A DNA stretch of 64,000 nt from UBA6898 sp964463135 (GTDB taxonomy: Bacteria > Nitrospirota > Thermodesulfovibrionia > Thermodesulfovibrionales > UBA6898): assembly GCA_964463135.1 (NCBI GenBank), contig CAYXBA010000007.1, forward strand, positions 80,863-144,862, in the 5' to 3' direction. The notes beneath the pieces are model-generated. The model was not told where the DNA came from, did no database searches, and was given only the letters and a program-made list of their open reading frames with translations. A program made the position numbers and the translations under genes. Shown here piece by piece: positions 35,523 to 43,705 of the stretch; the stretch's first letter is position 1, and every line of letters begins with the position of its first letter.

Positions 35523-37496
35523 ATGAAACAGCATCACCACACTATACTGTACCGCTTCAACGCAAAGATCGTCATTCCCGCATGCTGCATGCTGGTCCTC
35601 CTGTCGGTCCTCTTTTCGGTCTCTGCAGGAGATCCCGGCGGCAGAGAGGCCTTTGAAAAGGGCCGAAAAGCGGTCGATGCCGGCCGTTACAGCGAAGCAG
35701 TATCCCATCTTCTTACGGCACAGAAAGAATTTCTCCTCCTTGAGGACTATGCGATGTTCTATCTTGCCGATGCGTACCACAATCTCGGCGAGCATGGAAA
35801 GTCGCGGGAGACACTCCGGGAGCTGATCAACCGGTATCCGTCCTCGCCGCTGCAGAAAAAGGCAAGAATGGCCGAGATCCGGGAAGCAAAAGATACCAGT
35901 GACCAGGGGCAGCTGCCTCTTTATGAAGCATATGTAAAAGACTTTCCTGATGACAATGAAGCCTATTATGTCTATGGCCAGCTTCTGAAGAATGACAATC
36001 AGAAGGAAAAGGCAACAGCGGTCTTCAAGAAGCTCTATATCAGGGCAGGGTACCTTTCCTCTTCTGCACGCAGCCAACTGACCGCAGACGAGATCACCAC
36101 CGCCGACATTATTGAGCGTGCCTCAAATCTCATGAAGCAGTATGATTTCGAAGATGCTGAACGCGATCTGAGGCAGGCCCTCGCACAATGCACAGGCAGA
36201 TACAGGCAGGAGATCCTCAAGAACCTCGCGTCCACGCTTTTCAAACAGAAGAAATACCGGGAGGCGGCAGAGCTCTATGGAGAGCTGAACGACCTCTTTT
36301 ATAAGGCCCGCTCGCTCTACCGGGCAGGTGACAAAAAAGGCTTTGAAGCAGTACTGAACAGCCTGAGAGGCAGGAACGACAAGAAGGCCGGGTTCCTGCT
36401 CATAACCGTGGCTGCGGACAGACGGCGGGAAAAGGATTTTGACCGGGCCATAGAAATATTTCAGGAAGTACTCAAGGGCTATCCTGCTGATGCCGAGGAC
36501 GCCCTCTGGGGCATTGGATGGACCCAATACCTGTCCGGCAGATATGAGAAGGCTGAGCAGACCTTCGCACAGCTCCATGCGCAGTACGACGACCTGAAGT
36601 ACCTGTATTGGCAGGCGCGGAGCATAGAGGCCCAGAACAGGGATGCCTCGTCCCTCTATACAAAACTTACCTCTTCTGACAACGCTAATTTCTATGCGGT
36701 CCTTTCCTATGCGCAGACCCGCAGGATGCTCCCCAGACTCGCATCACTGAGCATGCAGATCGACCGGGCACCCGAAAAGTCCCGCACAGGGGAGCGTGTC
36801 GAGGCGCTCATCTCCTTCGGCATGAGGACAGAGGCCGTTGCCGAGCTTGCTGCATCGTGCAAGAACCCTTCGTCCATGACTGACCTCGTATTCGCTGCAG
36901 CCAGGCTGCAGGAACTGGGTGAGTTCAGGCGTTCGATCGGCCTGGCCACAAAACTGCCCTATTCCGAGAAACTTCACCAGTTCTGGTATCCCCTTGCGTT
37001 CTGGGACACCGTTGAACAGGCGTCGAGACGCAATAACATGGATCCCCTGATCATCCTCTCGGTCATGCGGGAGGAGAGCAGGTTCGATCAGGCAGTGAAA
37101 TCCCCGGCAGGGGCGTACGGCCTTATGCAGCTCATGCCCCAGACAGCATACCGCCTGGACAGGAGCCTCAAGCTCGGCATCAGCAGGCCCTCGCAGCTCA
37201 CAGACCCGAAGAACAATGTCCAGCTGGGCAGTTTTTACCTGCGGTCCCTGCTCGACGAGTTCCATTCCCTGGCGCATATGATCGCGGCGTACAATGCAGG
37301 AGAACAGGCAGTCAGGTCATGGCAGCAGCGCTTTGACTACCGTTCCGTAGACGAGTTTATCGAAGACATTCCGTATAGCGAGACAAGGAATTACGTCAAG
37401 AAGGTGCTCACCAGTTATTTTCAGTACAAGAGGGCCAGAATGCCTGAACAGGAACAGGACAGGGGCATCGAGATCATCCTCAACAGGACCTCATAG
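35523..37496 (+). CDS. Soluble lytic transglycosylase (Slt-type)
   Basis: 657 residues. N-terminal signal sequence (about residues 15-38), a long superhelical region of TPR-like helices (residues about 40-470), and a C-terminal SLT catalytic domain: SVMREESRFDQAVKSPAGAY with the catalytic Glu, GLMQLMPQTA, and IAAYNAGEQAV. Cleaves peptidoglycan glycan strands to 1,6-anhydro products in the periplasm. ATG is preceded by AGAGAGGGG. Followed by the zapB-like/zapA pair, all probably linked to wall growth and division. Confidence 0.93.
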   Translation: MKQHHHTILYRFNAKIVIPACCMLVLLSVLFSVSAGDPGGREAFEKGRKAVDAGRYSEAVSHLLTAQKEFLLLEDYAMFYLADAYHNLGEHGKSRETLRELINRYPSSPLQKKARMAEIREAKDTSDQGQLPLYEAYVKDFPDDNEAYYVYGQLLKNDNQKEKATAVFKKLYIRAGYLSSSARSQLTADEITTADIIERASNLMKQYDFEDAERDLRQALAQCTGRYRQEILKNLASTLFKQKKYREAAELYGELNDLFYKARSLYRAGDKKGFEAVLNSLRGRNDKKAGFLLITVAADRRREKDFDRAIEIFQEVLKGYPADAEDALWGIGWTQYLSGRYEKAEQTFAQLHAQYDDLKYLYWQARSIEAQNRDASSLYTKLTSSDNANFYAVLSYAQTRRMLPRLASLSMQIDRAPEKSRTGERVEALISFGMRTEAVAELAASCKNPSSMTDLVFAAARLQELGEFRRSIGLATKLPYSEKLHQFWYPLAFWDTVEQASRRNNMDPLIILSVMREESRFDQAVKSPAGAYGLMQLMPQTAYRLDRSLKLGISRPSQLTDPKNNVQLGSFYLRSLLDEFHSLAHMIAAYNAGEQAVRSWQQRFDYRSVDEFIEDIPYSETRNYVKKVLTSYFQYKRARMPEQEQDRGIEIILNRTS

Positions 37497-37634
37497 GATA
37501 TGGACACCAAACCGGCTCATCTGGTATCGTAACAAATGACATGGAAGGCATCCCTTTTCGATGATGAACCTCCGGCGATATCATCAGGCAGTTCAGGGGA
37601 TCCGTCCGCTCATTTAACCAAGGAGGTAGCACGC

Positions 37635-37853
37635 GTGGACAGGCTCAAGAACCTTGAAGAAAAGATAGCGACCGCAGTGGACAGGGTCAAGGCCCTGAAA
37701 GAGGAAAAGATATCCCTCGAAAAGAAGATCAGGGAGCTCGAAGCTCTTCTGGATGATAAGAACCGGGAAGTGGAATCCCTGAAGGACGAAAAGACATCGA
37801 TCAAGACACAGGTCGAAGAGCTTCTTGAGGAGCTCGAAACCCTGGAGATCTGA
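37635..37853 (+). CDS. Small coiled-coil protein, ZapB-like
   Basis: 72 residues from GTG 37635, which follows a perfect AAGGAGGT site at 7-nt spacing; the ATG at 37536 would add 33 non-coiled residues and has no such site. Almost the whole protein is heptad-repeat (LKNLEEKIATAVDRVKALKE...LLEELETL), the size and character of ZapB, a Z-ring stabiliser that binds ZapA. It ends 7 bp before zapA begins. Sequence alone cannot exclude another coiled-coil role. Confidence 0.62.
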   Translation: MDRLKNLEEKIATAVDRVKALKEEKISLEKKIRELEALLDDKNREVESLKDEKTSIKTQVEELLEELETLEI

Positions 37854-37860
37854 TACAGCC

Positions 37861-38127
37861 GTGGGCAGCGTAGAGATCAGCATCCTCGGTCAGAAGTACA
37901 CCATCAAGGGTGACGCACACGAGGATTATATCAAGAACCTTGCCGCCTATGTTGAGGAGAAGCTCCAGGAGATTCACGCGGGCAACCCGAATATAACCCC
38001 CCTGAAGGCGTCCATTCTTGCATCGCTCAATATCGCCGATGAACTGCATAAGCTCAGGGAAGACCACAACCGGGCAGCACAGACCATAGAGGAAAAAGCG
38101 GACGTCCTGAGCGGCCTTTTCGACTGA
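37861..38127 (+). CDS. zapA: Cell division protein ZapA
   Basis: 88 residues from GTG 37861; the ATG at 37825 lies inside the upstream gene and adds unrelated residues. VEISILGQKYTIKGDAHEDY is the ZapA start, and the C-terminal half (KASILASLNIADELHKL) is the helical dimer/tetramer stalk. ZapA crosslinks FtsZ filaments. The upstream ZapB-like gene gives an interacting pair. Confidence 0.85.
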   Translation: MGSVEISILGQKYTIKGDAHEDYIKNLAAYVEEKLQEIHAGNPNITPLKASILASLNIADELHKLREDHNRAAQTIEEKADVLSGLFD

Positions 38128-38290
38128 CCTGATCACCTGATCTCCCCCTGCCTGACCGCTGCTGATTTTTTTCACTGAAGAGACCGCGAACAGCCATGCG
38201 GACCCGCGAACATTTCAACAAACAATGAACAGCCATTTCACCGAAAATATTTATTAAAATCAAGAGGTTCAAAAAGAGCCTACTTTGGTC

Positions 38291-38319
38291 TTGACTTATA
38301 CAATATCTTGTGGTTAAAT
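38291..38319 (+). promoter_or_regulatory. nrdJ promoter
   Basis: -35 TTGACT (38291-38296), 17-bp spacer, -10 TTAAAT (38314-38319). The spacer is filled by the first NrdR-like box. Confidence 0.55.
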
Positions 38320-38346
38320 TCTTCTGTCATATACAAGATGTTGTTT
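38297..38346 (+). promoter_or_regulatory. Pair of NrdR-like boxes
   Basis: TATACAATATCTTGTGGT (38297-38314) and ATATACAAGATGTTGTTT (38329-38346) both resemble the NrdR consensus ACACWATATATWGTGT. Their centres are 32 bp apart, three helical turns, the arrangement known for NrdR, which represses ribonucleotide reductase genes. Confidence 0.65.
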
Positions 38347-38495
38347 TTACGGCAGTTATATTCAGGGCGCTGGCAAACACTAAATAGAGGCAAAATATGC
38401 TGTATTTTCGGGGATCGGGCAACCTGTTTTTCGACCAAAACTAACGGCAGCATCGTATGACATATTTTAGCATTCCTAATGGAGGGAACCATCTT

Positions 38496-40733
38496 ATGAA
38501 GAGCACAGCATCAGCAATCGGTCTTACCCCAAATGCACTGAAGGTCCTGGAAAAGAGATATCTGAAAAAGGACGAAGAAGGCAAGGTCGTCGAAACCCCG
38601 GCGGACCTTTTCAGAAGGGTCGCAAAGACCATTGCACGCGCTGATATGATGTACGGAAAGGCGGAGGCCGATGTCCTGCTCCTCGAAGAAGAGTTCTATC
38701 ATATGATGACCTCGCTCGATTTTCTCCCGAACAGCCCCACGCTGATGAATGCCGGCAGAAAGCTCGGACAGCTCTCGGCCTGTTTTGTGCTCCCGGTGGG
38801 CGATTCCATGGAGTCCATCTTCGATGCCGTAAAACATACGGCCATCATCCATAAATCCGGCGGCGGCACCGGCTTCAGCTTCTCGAAGCTCAGACCGGGC
38901 GGCGATATTGTCGGCTCCACCAAAGGCGTATCCTCAGGGCCGGTCTCGTTCATGACCGTATTCGATACGGCAACCGAGGCGGTGAAGCAGGGCGGCACAC
39001 GGCGGGGCGCGAACATGGGCATTCTCCGCGTTGACCATCCTGATGTCCTTAACTTCATCACGGCCAAGGACGACAATACCCGCTTCAACAACTTCAATAT
39101 TTCGATCGCCATAACCGACCGCTTCATGCAGGCAGTCAAGGACGATACGGATTACGAACTCGTCAACCCGAGGACAAAAAATGTGGTCAGGTCCCTCAAG
39201 GCGCGGGAGGTATTCAATCTTATCGTCAACCATGCATGGAAGAACGGCGAGCCCGGCATTGTCTTTATCGACAGGATCAATGCCTCGAACCCTACCCCGA
39301 AGATCGGCGAGATCGAATCAACCAACCCCTGCGGAGAGCAGCCGCTCCTGCCGTATGAGTCCTGCAACCTCGGCTCGATCAACCTCTCGATGATGGTGAC
39401 CGAGGGCAAGGTCGACTATCAGAAGCTCAGGAAGACGGTCTGGAAGGCAGTGCATTTCCTGGACAATGTTATCGACGTGAACAAATATCCGATCCAGAAG
39501 ATCGCCGAGATGACGCGCTCCAACAGAAAGATCGGCCTCGGCGTCATGGGCTGGGCTGACATGCTGATCATGATGGGCATACCCTACAATTCTGCCCAGG
39601 CGATCGAACTCGCAAAAGACGTGATGGGCTTTATCCAGAAAGAGGGCAAGAACGCCTCCTCTGCACTTGCAGAAGAGAGGGGTGTATTCCCGAACTATGC
39701 AGAAAGCGTCTATGACGGCAAGATGAAGATGCGGAACGCGACCGTCACGACGATCGCTCCTACCGGCACGCTCTCGATCCTCGCTACCTGCTCATCCGGC
39801 GTTGAGCCGCTCTTTGCGGTCTCCTATGTCAGGAACGTCATGGAAGGCACCAAGCTCCTTGAGATCAACCCGTATTTTGAAAAGGTGGCAAAGGAGCGCG
39901 GATTCTGGTCCAGGGACCTGATGGAAAAGATCGCGGACAAGGGCTCGCTCCATGACTTTGACGAGATACCCGAGGACGTGAAGGCGGTCTTTGTGACTGC
40001 GCACGACATCAAGCCGGTAGAGCATGTGGCCATGCAGGCGGCCTTTCAGGAGTTTGTGGACAATGCGGTCTCGAAGACCGTGAACTTCTCCCACAGCGCA
40101 ACGCCCAAGGATGTTGAGAACGTTTATATGATGGCGTATCAGGAGAACTGCAAGGGCGTGACCGTGTACCGCGACGGCTCGCGCGACGAGCAGGTCCTCT
40201 CGACCGGCAAGACCGGGGCCAAGCAGGCAGCAGAACCCCAGCCGACCGAGACAAAGATCGTCCCGAGAAAACGGCCTGATGCGATCATCGGCGAGACCCG
40301 CACCATGAACACCGGCTGCGGCACGATCTATGTGACCGTGAACGAGGACGGCAACGGCCATCTCTTTGAGCTCTTCACGCATATGGGCAAGGCAGGCGGC
40401 TGCGCCTCAAGCCAGGCAGAAGCGATCGGCAGGCTGGTGAGCCTTGCGCTCCGCTCCAATATCGAGCCTGACGTGATCATCAAGCAGCTCAAGGGCATCA
40501 CCTGCCACAACCAGACCTGGGCGAACGGCGGCAAGATCACCTCCTGCTCTGACGCCATCGCAAAGGCCCTCGAAAAGTATATGGAAAAGGGGACCAAGGG
40601 CAACGGCAATGGCGGCGACAAGAACCACCGGGAGAACGTCTTTATCGGCCAGTGCCCGGAATGCGGCGGCACAGTCGAGCATGAAGGCGGCTGCGCAGTC
40701 TGCCATAGCTGCGGCTTCACCAAATGCGCATAG
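38496..40733 (+). CDS. nrdJ: Adenosylcobalamin-dependent ribonucleotide reductase (class II)
   Basis: 745 residues from ATG 38496, which follows GGAGGG; an ATG at 38457 lacks a site. Motifs: NSPTLMNAG, the redox Cys in LGQLSACFVLP, KSGGGTGFSFSKLRP, the active-site NPCGEQPLLPYESCNLGSI (radical-bearing Cys region), ATVTTIAPTGTLS, then a C-terminal extension with TSCGTI-like NTGCGTIYVTV and a zinc ribbon CPECGGTVEHEGGCAVCHSCGF. Converts ribonucleotides to deoxyribonucleotides using coenzyme B12, independent of oxygen. Likely repressed by NrdR. A terminator follows. Confidence 0.96.
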   Translation: MKSTASAIGLTPNALKVLEKRYLKKDEEGKVVETPADLFRRVAKTIARADMMYGKAEADVLLLEEEFYHMMTSLDFLPNSPTLMNAGRKLGQLSACFVLPVGDSMESIFDAVKHTAIIHKSGGGTGFSFSKLRPGGDIVGSTKGVSSGPVSFMTVFDTATEAVKQGGTRRGANMGILRVDHPDVLNFITAKDDNTRFNNFNISIAITDRFMQAVKDDTDYELVNPRTKNVVRSLKAREVFNLIVNHAWKNGEPGIVFIDRINASNPTPKIGEIESTNPCGEQPLLPYESCNLGSINLSMMVTEGKVDYQKLRKTVWKAVHFLDNVIDVNKYPIQKIAEMTRSNRKIGLGVMGWADMLIMMGIPYNSAQAIELAKDVMGFIQKEGKNASSALAEERGVFPNYAESVYDGKMKMRNATVTTIAPTGTLSILATCSSGVEPLFAVSYVRNVMEGTKLLEINPYFEKVAKERGFWSRDLMEKIADKGSLHDFDEIPEDVKAVFVTAHDIKPVEHVAMQAAFQEFVDNAVSKTVNFSHSATPKDVENVYMMAYQENCKGVTVYRDGSRDEQVLSTGKTGAKQAAEPQPTETKIVPRKRPDAIIGETRTMNTGCGTIYVTVNEDGNGHLFELFTHMGKAGGCASSQAEAIGRLVSLALRSNIEPDVIIKQLKGITCHNQTWANGGKITSCSDAIAKALEKYMEKGTKGNGNGGDKNHRENVFIGQCPECGGTVEHEGGCAVCHSCGFTKCA

Positions 40734-40762
40734 AGGCTTAACGGAAATATATAGGACTGCTT

Positions 40763-40790
40763 AAAGGGCTGAACCTCTGTTCAGCCCTTT
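40763..40790 (+). terminator. Rho-independent terminator after nrdJ
   Basis: Perfect 12-bp stem AAAGGGCTGAAC/GTTCAGCCCTTT with loop CTCT. Confidence 0.85.
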
Positions 40791-40809
40791 GTGATTGAAG
40801 AGGTGAACT

Positions 40810-41181
40810 ATGAAGGTCAAAAAGATCAAGGTTGGGATTAAGGACTTGAAGGGAATCCTCGACAATGTAGTAAGGGCCGGAGAGGCCATCGAGAGAGGAG
40901 AGAGACTAAAACCTGTCAGGGAGCCTGAGATCAATTTCACGAGCTTTGAATCGTTCAGGAAAGCCCTGACACCCAAACGACTCGAACTGTTACATATCGT
41001 CAAAACCAAAAAACCTTCATCCATTAATGAGCTTGCAAGGATGGCGAAGAGGAACGTGAAAAATGTTGCTGACGATGTGAAGTATCTTGTACGTATTGGG
41101 CTGATCGAGATCAGAGAGGATAAGCGCAAGACAGCACCTGTAATAAGTTACGATCAGATAGCGCTAGAGATAGCAGTATGA
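40810..41181 (+). CDS. HVO_A0114/TumA-like winged-HTH protein
   Basis: 123 residues. The segment FESFRKALTPKRLELLHIVK followed by SINELARMAKRNVKNVADDVKYLVRIGLIE is a MarR-like winged helix as in HVO_A0114-family proteins, several of which are the TumA antitoxin of TumE-TumA modules (family knowledge). TumE normally lies directly upstream; here the nrdJ terminator does, so the toxin is missing. The stop overlaps the next small ORF by ATGA. Confidence 0.72.
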   Translation: MKVKKIKVGIKDLKGILDNVVRAGEAIERGERLKPVREPEINFTSFESFRKALTPKRLELLHIVKTKKPSSINELARMAKRNVKNVADDVKYLVRIGLIEIREDKRKTAPVISYDQIALEIAV

Positions 41182-41360
41182 CAGCCGCGCATGAGAAAGT
41201 TGAACTTGGAACAAAACAAAAAGTAGTGTATGACATTGATTTGCCATTCTTTGAAGAAGATGTCTTGCTGAGCGAGTATAAAGTGGATGGCGACCCGGAT
41301 TATCAGCCGCAGGCAGATGCAGAGAGTTACTGTTACATCCTCGCGCCGTTTTGTGAGTAA
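41178..41360 (+). CDS. Small protein with LLSEYKVDGDPDY motif, copy 1
   Basis: 60 residues, coupled to the TumA-like gene by an ATGA overlap. Its C-terminal 30 residues (LLSEYKVDGDPDYQPQADAE and YCYILAPFC) are nearly identical to those of the gene at 42703, while the N-terminal half differs. I do not recognise the family. Confidence 0.5.
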   Translation: MTAAHEKVELGTKQKVVYDIDLPFFEEDVLLSEYKVDGDPDYQPQADAESYCYILAPFCE

Positions 41361-41384
41361 TTGTATGCAGAGGAAGGCGAATTA

Positions 41385-42416
41385 ATGGCATATTTCCTTT
41401 TTATTGATGAGAGCGGACAGGACCACAGGGATTCACCGTATGAAGTGCTTGCGGGTGTTGCAGTTGAAGATAGAGACTTATGGAATCTCATCCAGGCAAT
41501 TCAAGACGCTGAACTGCGTCATTTTGGTAGGCGCTACAGCAGCGGCACTAGAAGCCATCTCAAAAATGATTTTCCTGAAAAGGCTGTCATGCCCGCAAAG
41601 GCGGGCATCCAGAAAAGCCTGAAAACTCTGGATTCTCGTCTGCACGGGAATGACAAGGAAAAAGAAAATAACAAAAAGTTTGTTTTTGAGATAGCTTCTA
41701 AGGAACTTAAAGGGAAAAAGATCCTCAAAAGCAAAGTCTTCAGAATCGCCGAGCAATTATCTCCTATAGAAGAAAACGAGCGCCGCCTTCTGGCAAAAAA
41801 ATGCCTTGAGAACGGGGCCTCGGCAGGAAAAAAAGAAATGACAGCATTGGCTCAGGCCAAACTCGCCTATGTCGCTGAGGTTTTTGAAATCTGCGCCCGT
41901 TTTCGTTGCAAAGTTTTCGCCAGCATTGTGAGTGCAGAAGAAGCAATTGAACACTCTCCAGATCATTTGCGCAAAGATTATGCTTACCTGTTTGAACGTT
42001 TTTTCTATTTTCTGGAAGATATAGATGCTACGTCAGCCGGCATAGTAGTATTCGATGAGCTTGAAAAAAGCCAAAGTCATATACTGCTTATTCAAATGGA
42101 TCGTTATTTCAAGGCAACAGCAAAGGGAAAACAGCGTGCTGGCCGAATCATTCCGGAGCCGTTCTTTGTACACAGCGATCTGACAACAGGAATTCAGCTT
42201 GCTGATCTGGCTGCATATATAATTTCTTGGGGATTCAGGACCAAGGAACTCACGAAAAGCGCACGGCCCGAGTTGGATGATTTTGTGAAATCAGTTTGTC
42301 AGCTTAGGCATCGGGCAATCCGAGAAGTAAATGACAACCCTGAATTCGTAATATGGAGCATAGGTGTAATCAAGGATCTTCGACCGAAGGAAATTCAATG
42401 CGATGACCAGCTATAA
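41385..42416 (+). CDS. DUF3800 domain protein with an in-frame repeat insertion
   Basis: 343 residues from ATG 41385. The start MAYFLFIDESGQDHRDSPY and the Asp-containing HSDLTTGIQLADLAAYI segment match DUF3800, an RNase H-like, predicted nuclease-type family often found in mobile or defence regions; activity is unproven. Residues about 68-91 (MPAKAGIQKSLKTL, DSRLHGNDKE) are the translation of a dispersed palindromic element at 41586-41654. The frame stays open through it. Confidence 0.8.
   Translation: MAYFLFIDESGQDHRDSPYEVLAGVAVEDRDLWNLIQAIQDAELRHFGRRYSSGTRSHLKNDFPEKAVMPAKAGIQKSLKTLDSRLHGNDKEKENNKKFVFEIASKELKGKKILKSKVFRIAEQLSPIEENERRLLAKKCLENGASAGKKEMTALAQAKLAYVAEVFEICARFRCKVFASIVSAEEAIEHSPDHLRKDYAYLFERFFYFLEDIDATSAGIVVFDELEKSQSHILLIQMDRYFKATAKGKQRAGRIIPEPFFVHSDLTTGIQLADLAAYIISWGFRTKELTKSARPELDDFVKSVCQLRHRAIREVNDNPEFVIWSIGVIKDLRPKEIQCDDQL
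41586..41654. repeat. PAKAGIQ/DSRLHGND palindromic element inside the DUF3800 gene
   Basis: 69 bp, ends GTCATGCCCG ... CGGGAATGAC inverted, inner hairpin GCCCGCAAAGGCGGGC. Widely scattered elements of this type encode PAKAGI..LDSRLRGND when translated. Confidence 0.85.
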
Positions 42417-42529
42417 ATTAAAAAGGCAATGCAGCGCTTTCGCACCACAAAGCCTCCGTACAAAGTATCCTATATGGCTTGTGCTAAAGTCAAACTGTAT
42501 TTTATGAATTTGGGGAAAGGGATATGAGT

Positions 42530-42612
42530 CAAGCTTGACCATTAGCATTTACATTGCCGTGAGCTACAAGCCATGAAAGAAAAAGCAGCGATACAATCAG
42601 GCAATTCCACAT
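42530..42612 (+). repeat. Truncated duplicate of the 42703 gene start
   Basis: The leader and first codons (ATGAAAGAAAAAGC then GCGATACAATCAGGC) match 42656-42735 closely, then the similarity breaks off into a stop. Confidence 0.75.
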
Positions 42613-42702
42613 AGGGATTTTAAAAAATATAAATAATTTGGAGGGCCCAGCCATGGGGTCAGACTTGACTATTGATATTTGCATTGCCATAGGGAACAGA
42701 TC

Positions 42703-42933
42703 ATGAAAGAAAAAGCGACGATACAATCAGGCAGTGATGTTATTGAGATTCCGTTGGAGGTAGATGACGTCAGGGAAGTCGGCTCGCTCCAGATCGACGG
42801 TGTTTCCTATCACTTCGAGAGGATCAGAAAAGAGACCTTGCTGAGCGAATACAAAGTGGATGGCGACCCGGACTATGAGCCGCAGACGGATGCAGAGGGT
42901 TACTGTTACATTCTCGCGCCGTTCTGCCTGTGA
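42703..42933 (+). CDS. Small protein with LLSEYKVDGDPDY motif, intact copy
   Basis: 76 residues: MKEKATIQSGSDVIEIPLEV at the start and LLSEYKVDGDPDYEPQTDAE, YCYILAPFC at the end. No signal peptide or membrane helix; acidic. Partial copies lie at 41178-41360 (C-terminal half), 42530-42612 and 43595-43675 (N-terminal part). Family unknown; the repeated, broken copies suggest a mobile or selected accessory gene. Confidence 0.6.
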   Translation: MKEKATIQSGSDVIEIPLEVDDVREVGSLQIDGVSYHFERIRKETLLSEYKVDGDPDYEPQTDAEGYCYILAPFCL

Positions 42934-43091
42934 TAATAGGCAGGGCAAGGAAATTCAAGGACCTTCGTCCGATTCTCGTCACGTCGCCGCCGTGCTGGCA
43001 GTTGAAAAACTACGGCAGCAATGACCAGATTGGGTTCAGTAGAATCTCAATAATGATAAAATATGTTTTAGACAGCCATAGGAGGCACTGA
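42930..43091 (+). pseudogene. DNA methyltransferase fragment (motif IV region)
   Basis: An ORF of about 53 codons reads ILVTSPPCWQLKNYGSNDQI. This is the TSPPYW catalytic motif and following LRDYG..GQIG of N4-cytosine/N6-adenine DNA methyltransferases, with Tyr replaced by Cys. Nothing of the remaining enzyme is present, so it is a remnant. Confidence 0.6.
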
Positions 43092-43093
43092 AT

Positions 43094-43273
43094 ATGGAGA
43101 CATTGAAACAGGAAGCACTCAGGGTTATTGCAAAATTGCCTGAATCAGCAAGTATTGATGACATTATGTATGAACTCTACGTTGTTGACAAGGTCAAGAA
43201 GGGCAGAGAAGCGGCGGAGCGGGGCGAATCTATTTCCATCGAAGACCTCAAAAGAGAAATGCAAACGTGGTAA
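43094..43273 (+). CDS. Antitoxin of a ParE/RelE-type pair
   Basis: 59 residues, ATG after AGGAGGCACTGAAT. Reads METLKQEALRVIAKLPESAS, then IDDIMYELYVVDKVKKGREA and a tail SIEDLKREMQTW. Small acidic protein of the kind found directly upstream of RelE/ParE toxins. Its stop overlaps the toxin GTG start by 7 bp. Confidence 0.78.
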   Translation: METLKQEALRVIAKLPESASIDDIMYELYVVDKVKKGREAAERGESISIEDLKREMQTW

Positions 43274-43578
43274 GGTGGACAAAGCCGGCCAAGCTTGATC
43301 TAAGAAAAATATACGACTACATTGCATCGGATTCACAGTTTTACGCACGTAAAGTTTCTATGGAACTGGTCGACAAATCTCAAAACTTAAATGATTTTCC
43401 TGAGATCGGAAGAATTGTGCCTGAAATCGGAGACCCTAATATACGCGAGCTACTCATTTACTCTTATCGCCTGATCTATGAGATATTTCCCTCAAAGATT
43501 GAAGTTCTTGCATTAATCCATAGCAAGCGCAATTTCATACAAGACCTTCTCAATGAACAGCGGCATGAAACAGTCTAA
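43267..43578 (+). CDS. ParE/RelE-family toxin
   Basis: 103 residues starting at GTG 43267. MVRWTKPAKLDLRKIYDYIA and the end region IEVLALIHSKRNF are characteristic of the RelE/ParE superfamily; RELLIYSYRLIYEI is the central strand region. ParE members poison gyrase, RelE members cleave mRNA; this one looks more ParE-like. Pair is complete and probably functional. Confidence 0.85.
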   Translation: MVRWTKPAKLDLRKIYDYIASDSQFYARKVSMELVDKSQNLNDFPEIGRIVPEIGDPNIRELLIYSYRLIYEIFPSKIEVLALIHSKRNFIQDLLNEQRHETV

Positions 43579-43594
43579 AAACCCCCAGGGAGCC

Positions 43595-43675
43595 CGGCCA
43601 TAGGGAACAGGGTATGAAAGATAAAGCGACGATACAATCAGGCAGTGATTTTATTGAAATTCAACTTCAGGCTCC
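43595..43675 (+). repeat. Truncated duplicate of the 42703 gene start, second copy
   Basis: CATAGGGAACAGGGTATGAA then GCGACGATACAATCAGGCAG match 42687-42735 almost exactly; similarity ends around the 20th codon, just before the DUF4410-like gene. Confidence 0.75.
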
Positions 43676-43705
43676 GCAAACAATATTAAATTTGGAGGGG
43701 TTCAA

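Larger units (their letters stand above)
38128..38495. other. 368-bp regulatory region upstream of nrdJ
   Basis: No ORF or recognised RNA is supported. Its first 150 bp show nothing clear; a 6S RNA, often found after zapA, was looked for and not recognised. From 38281 on it holds the nrdJ promoter and two NrdR-like boxes; no cobalamin riboswitch was recognised. Confidence 0.6.

Noticed and set aside
38128..38280. 6S RNA downstream of zapA
   Set aside because: Position is classical, but no long central-bubble hairpin was recognised.
38281..38495. Cobalamin riboswitch upstream of nrdJ
   Set aside because: No B12-box (GCCACTG-like) sequence seen; NrdR boxes explain the conserved-looking part.
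41178..41360. Toxin partner for the TumA-like protein
   Set aside because: Sequence shows no TumE feature; it shares its C-terminal half with the 42703 family instead.
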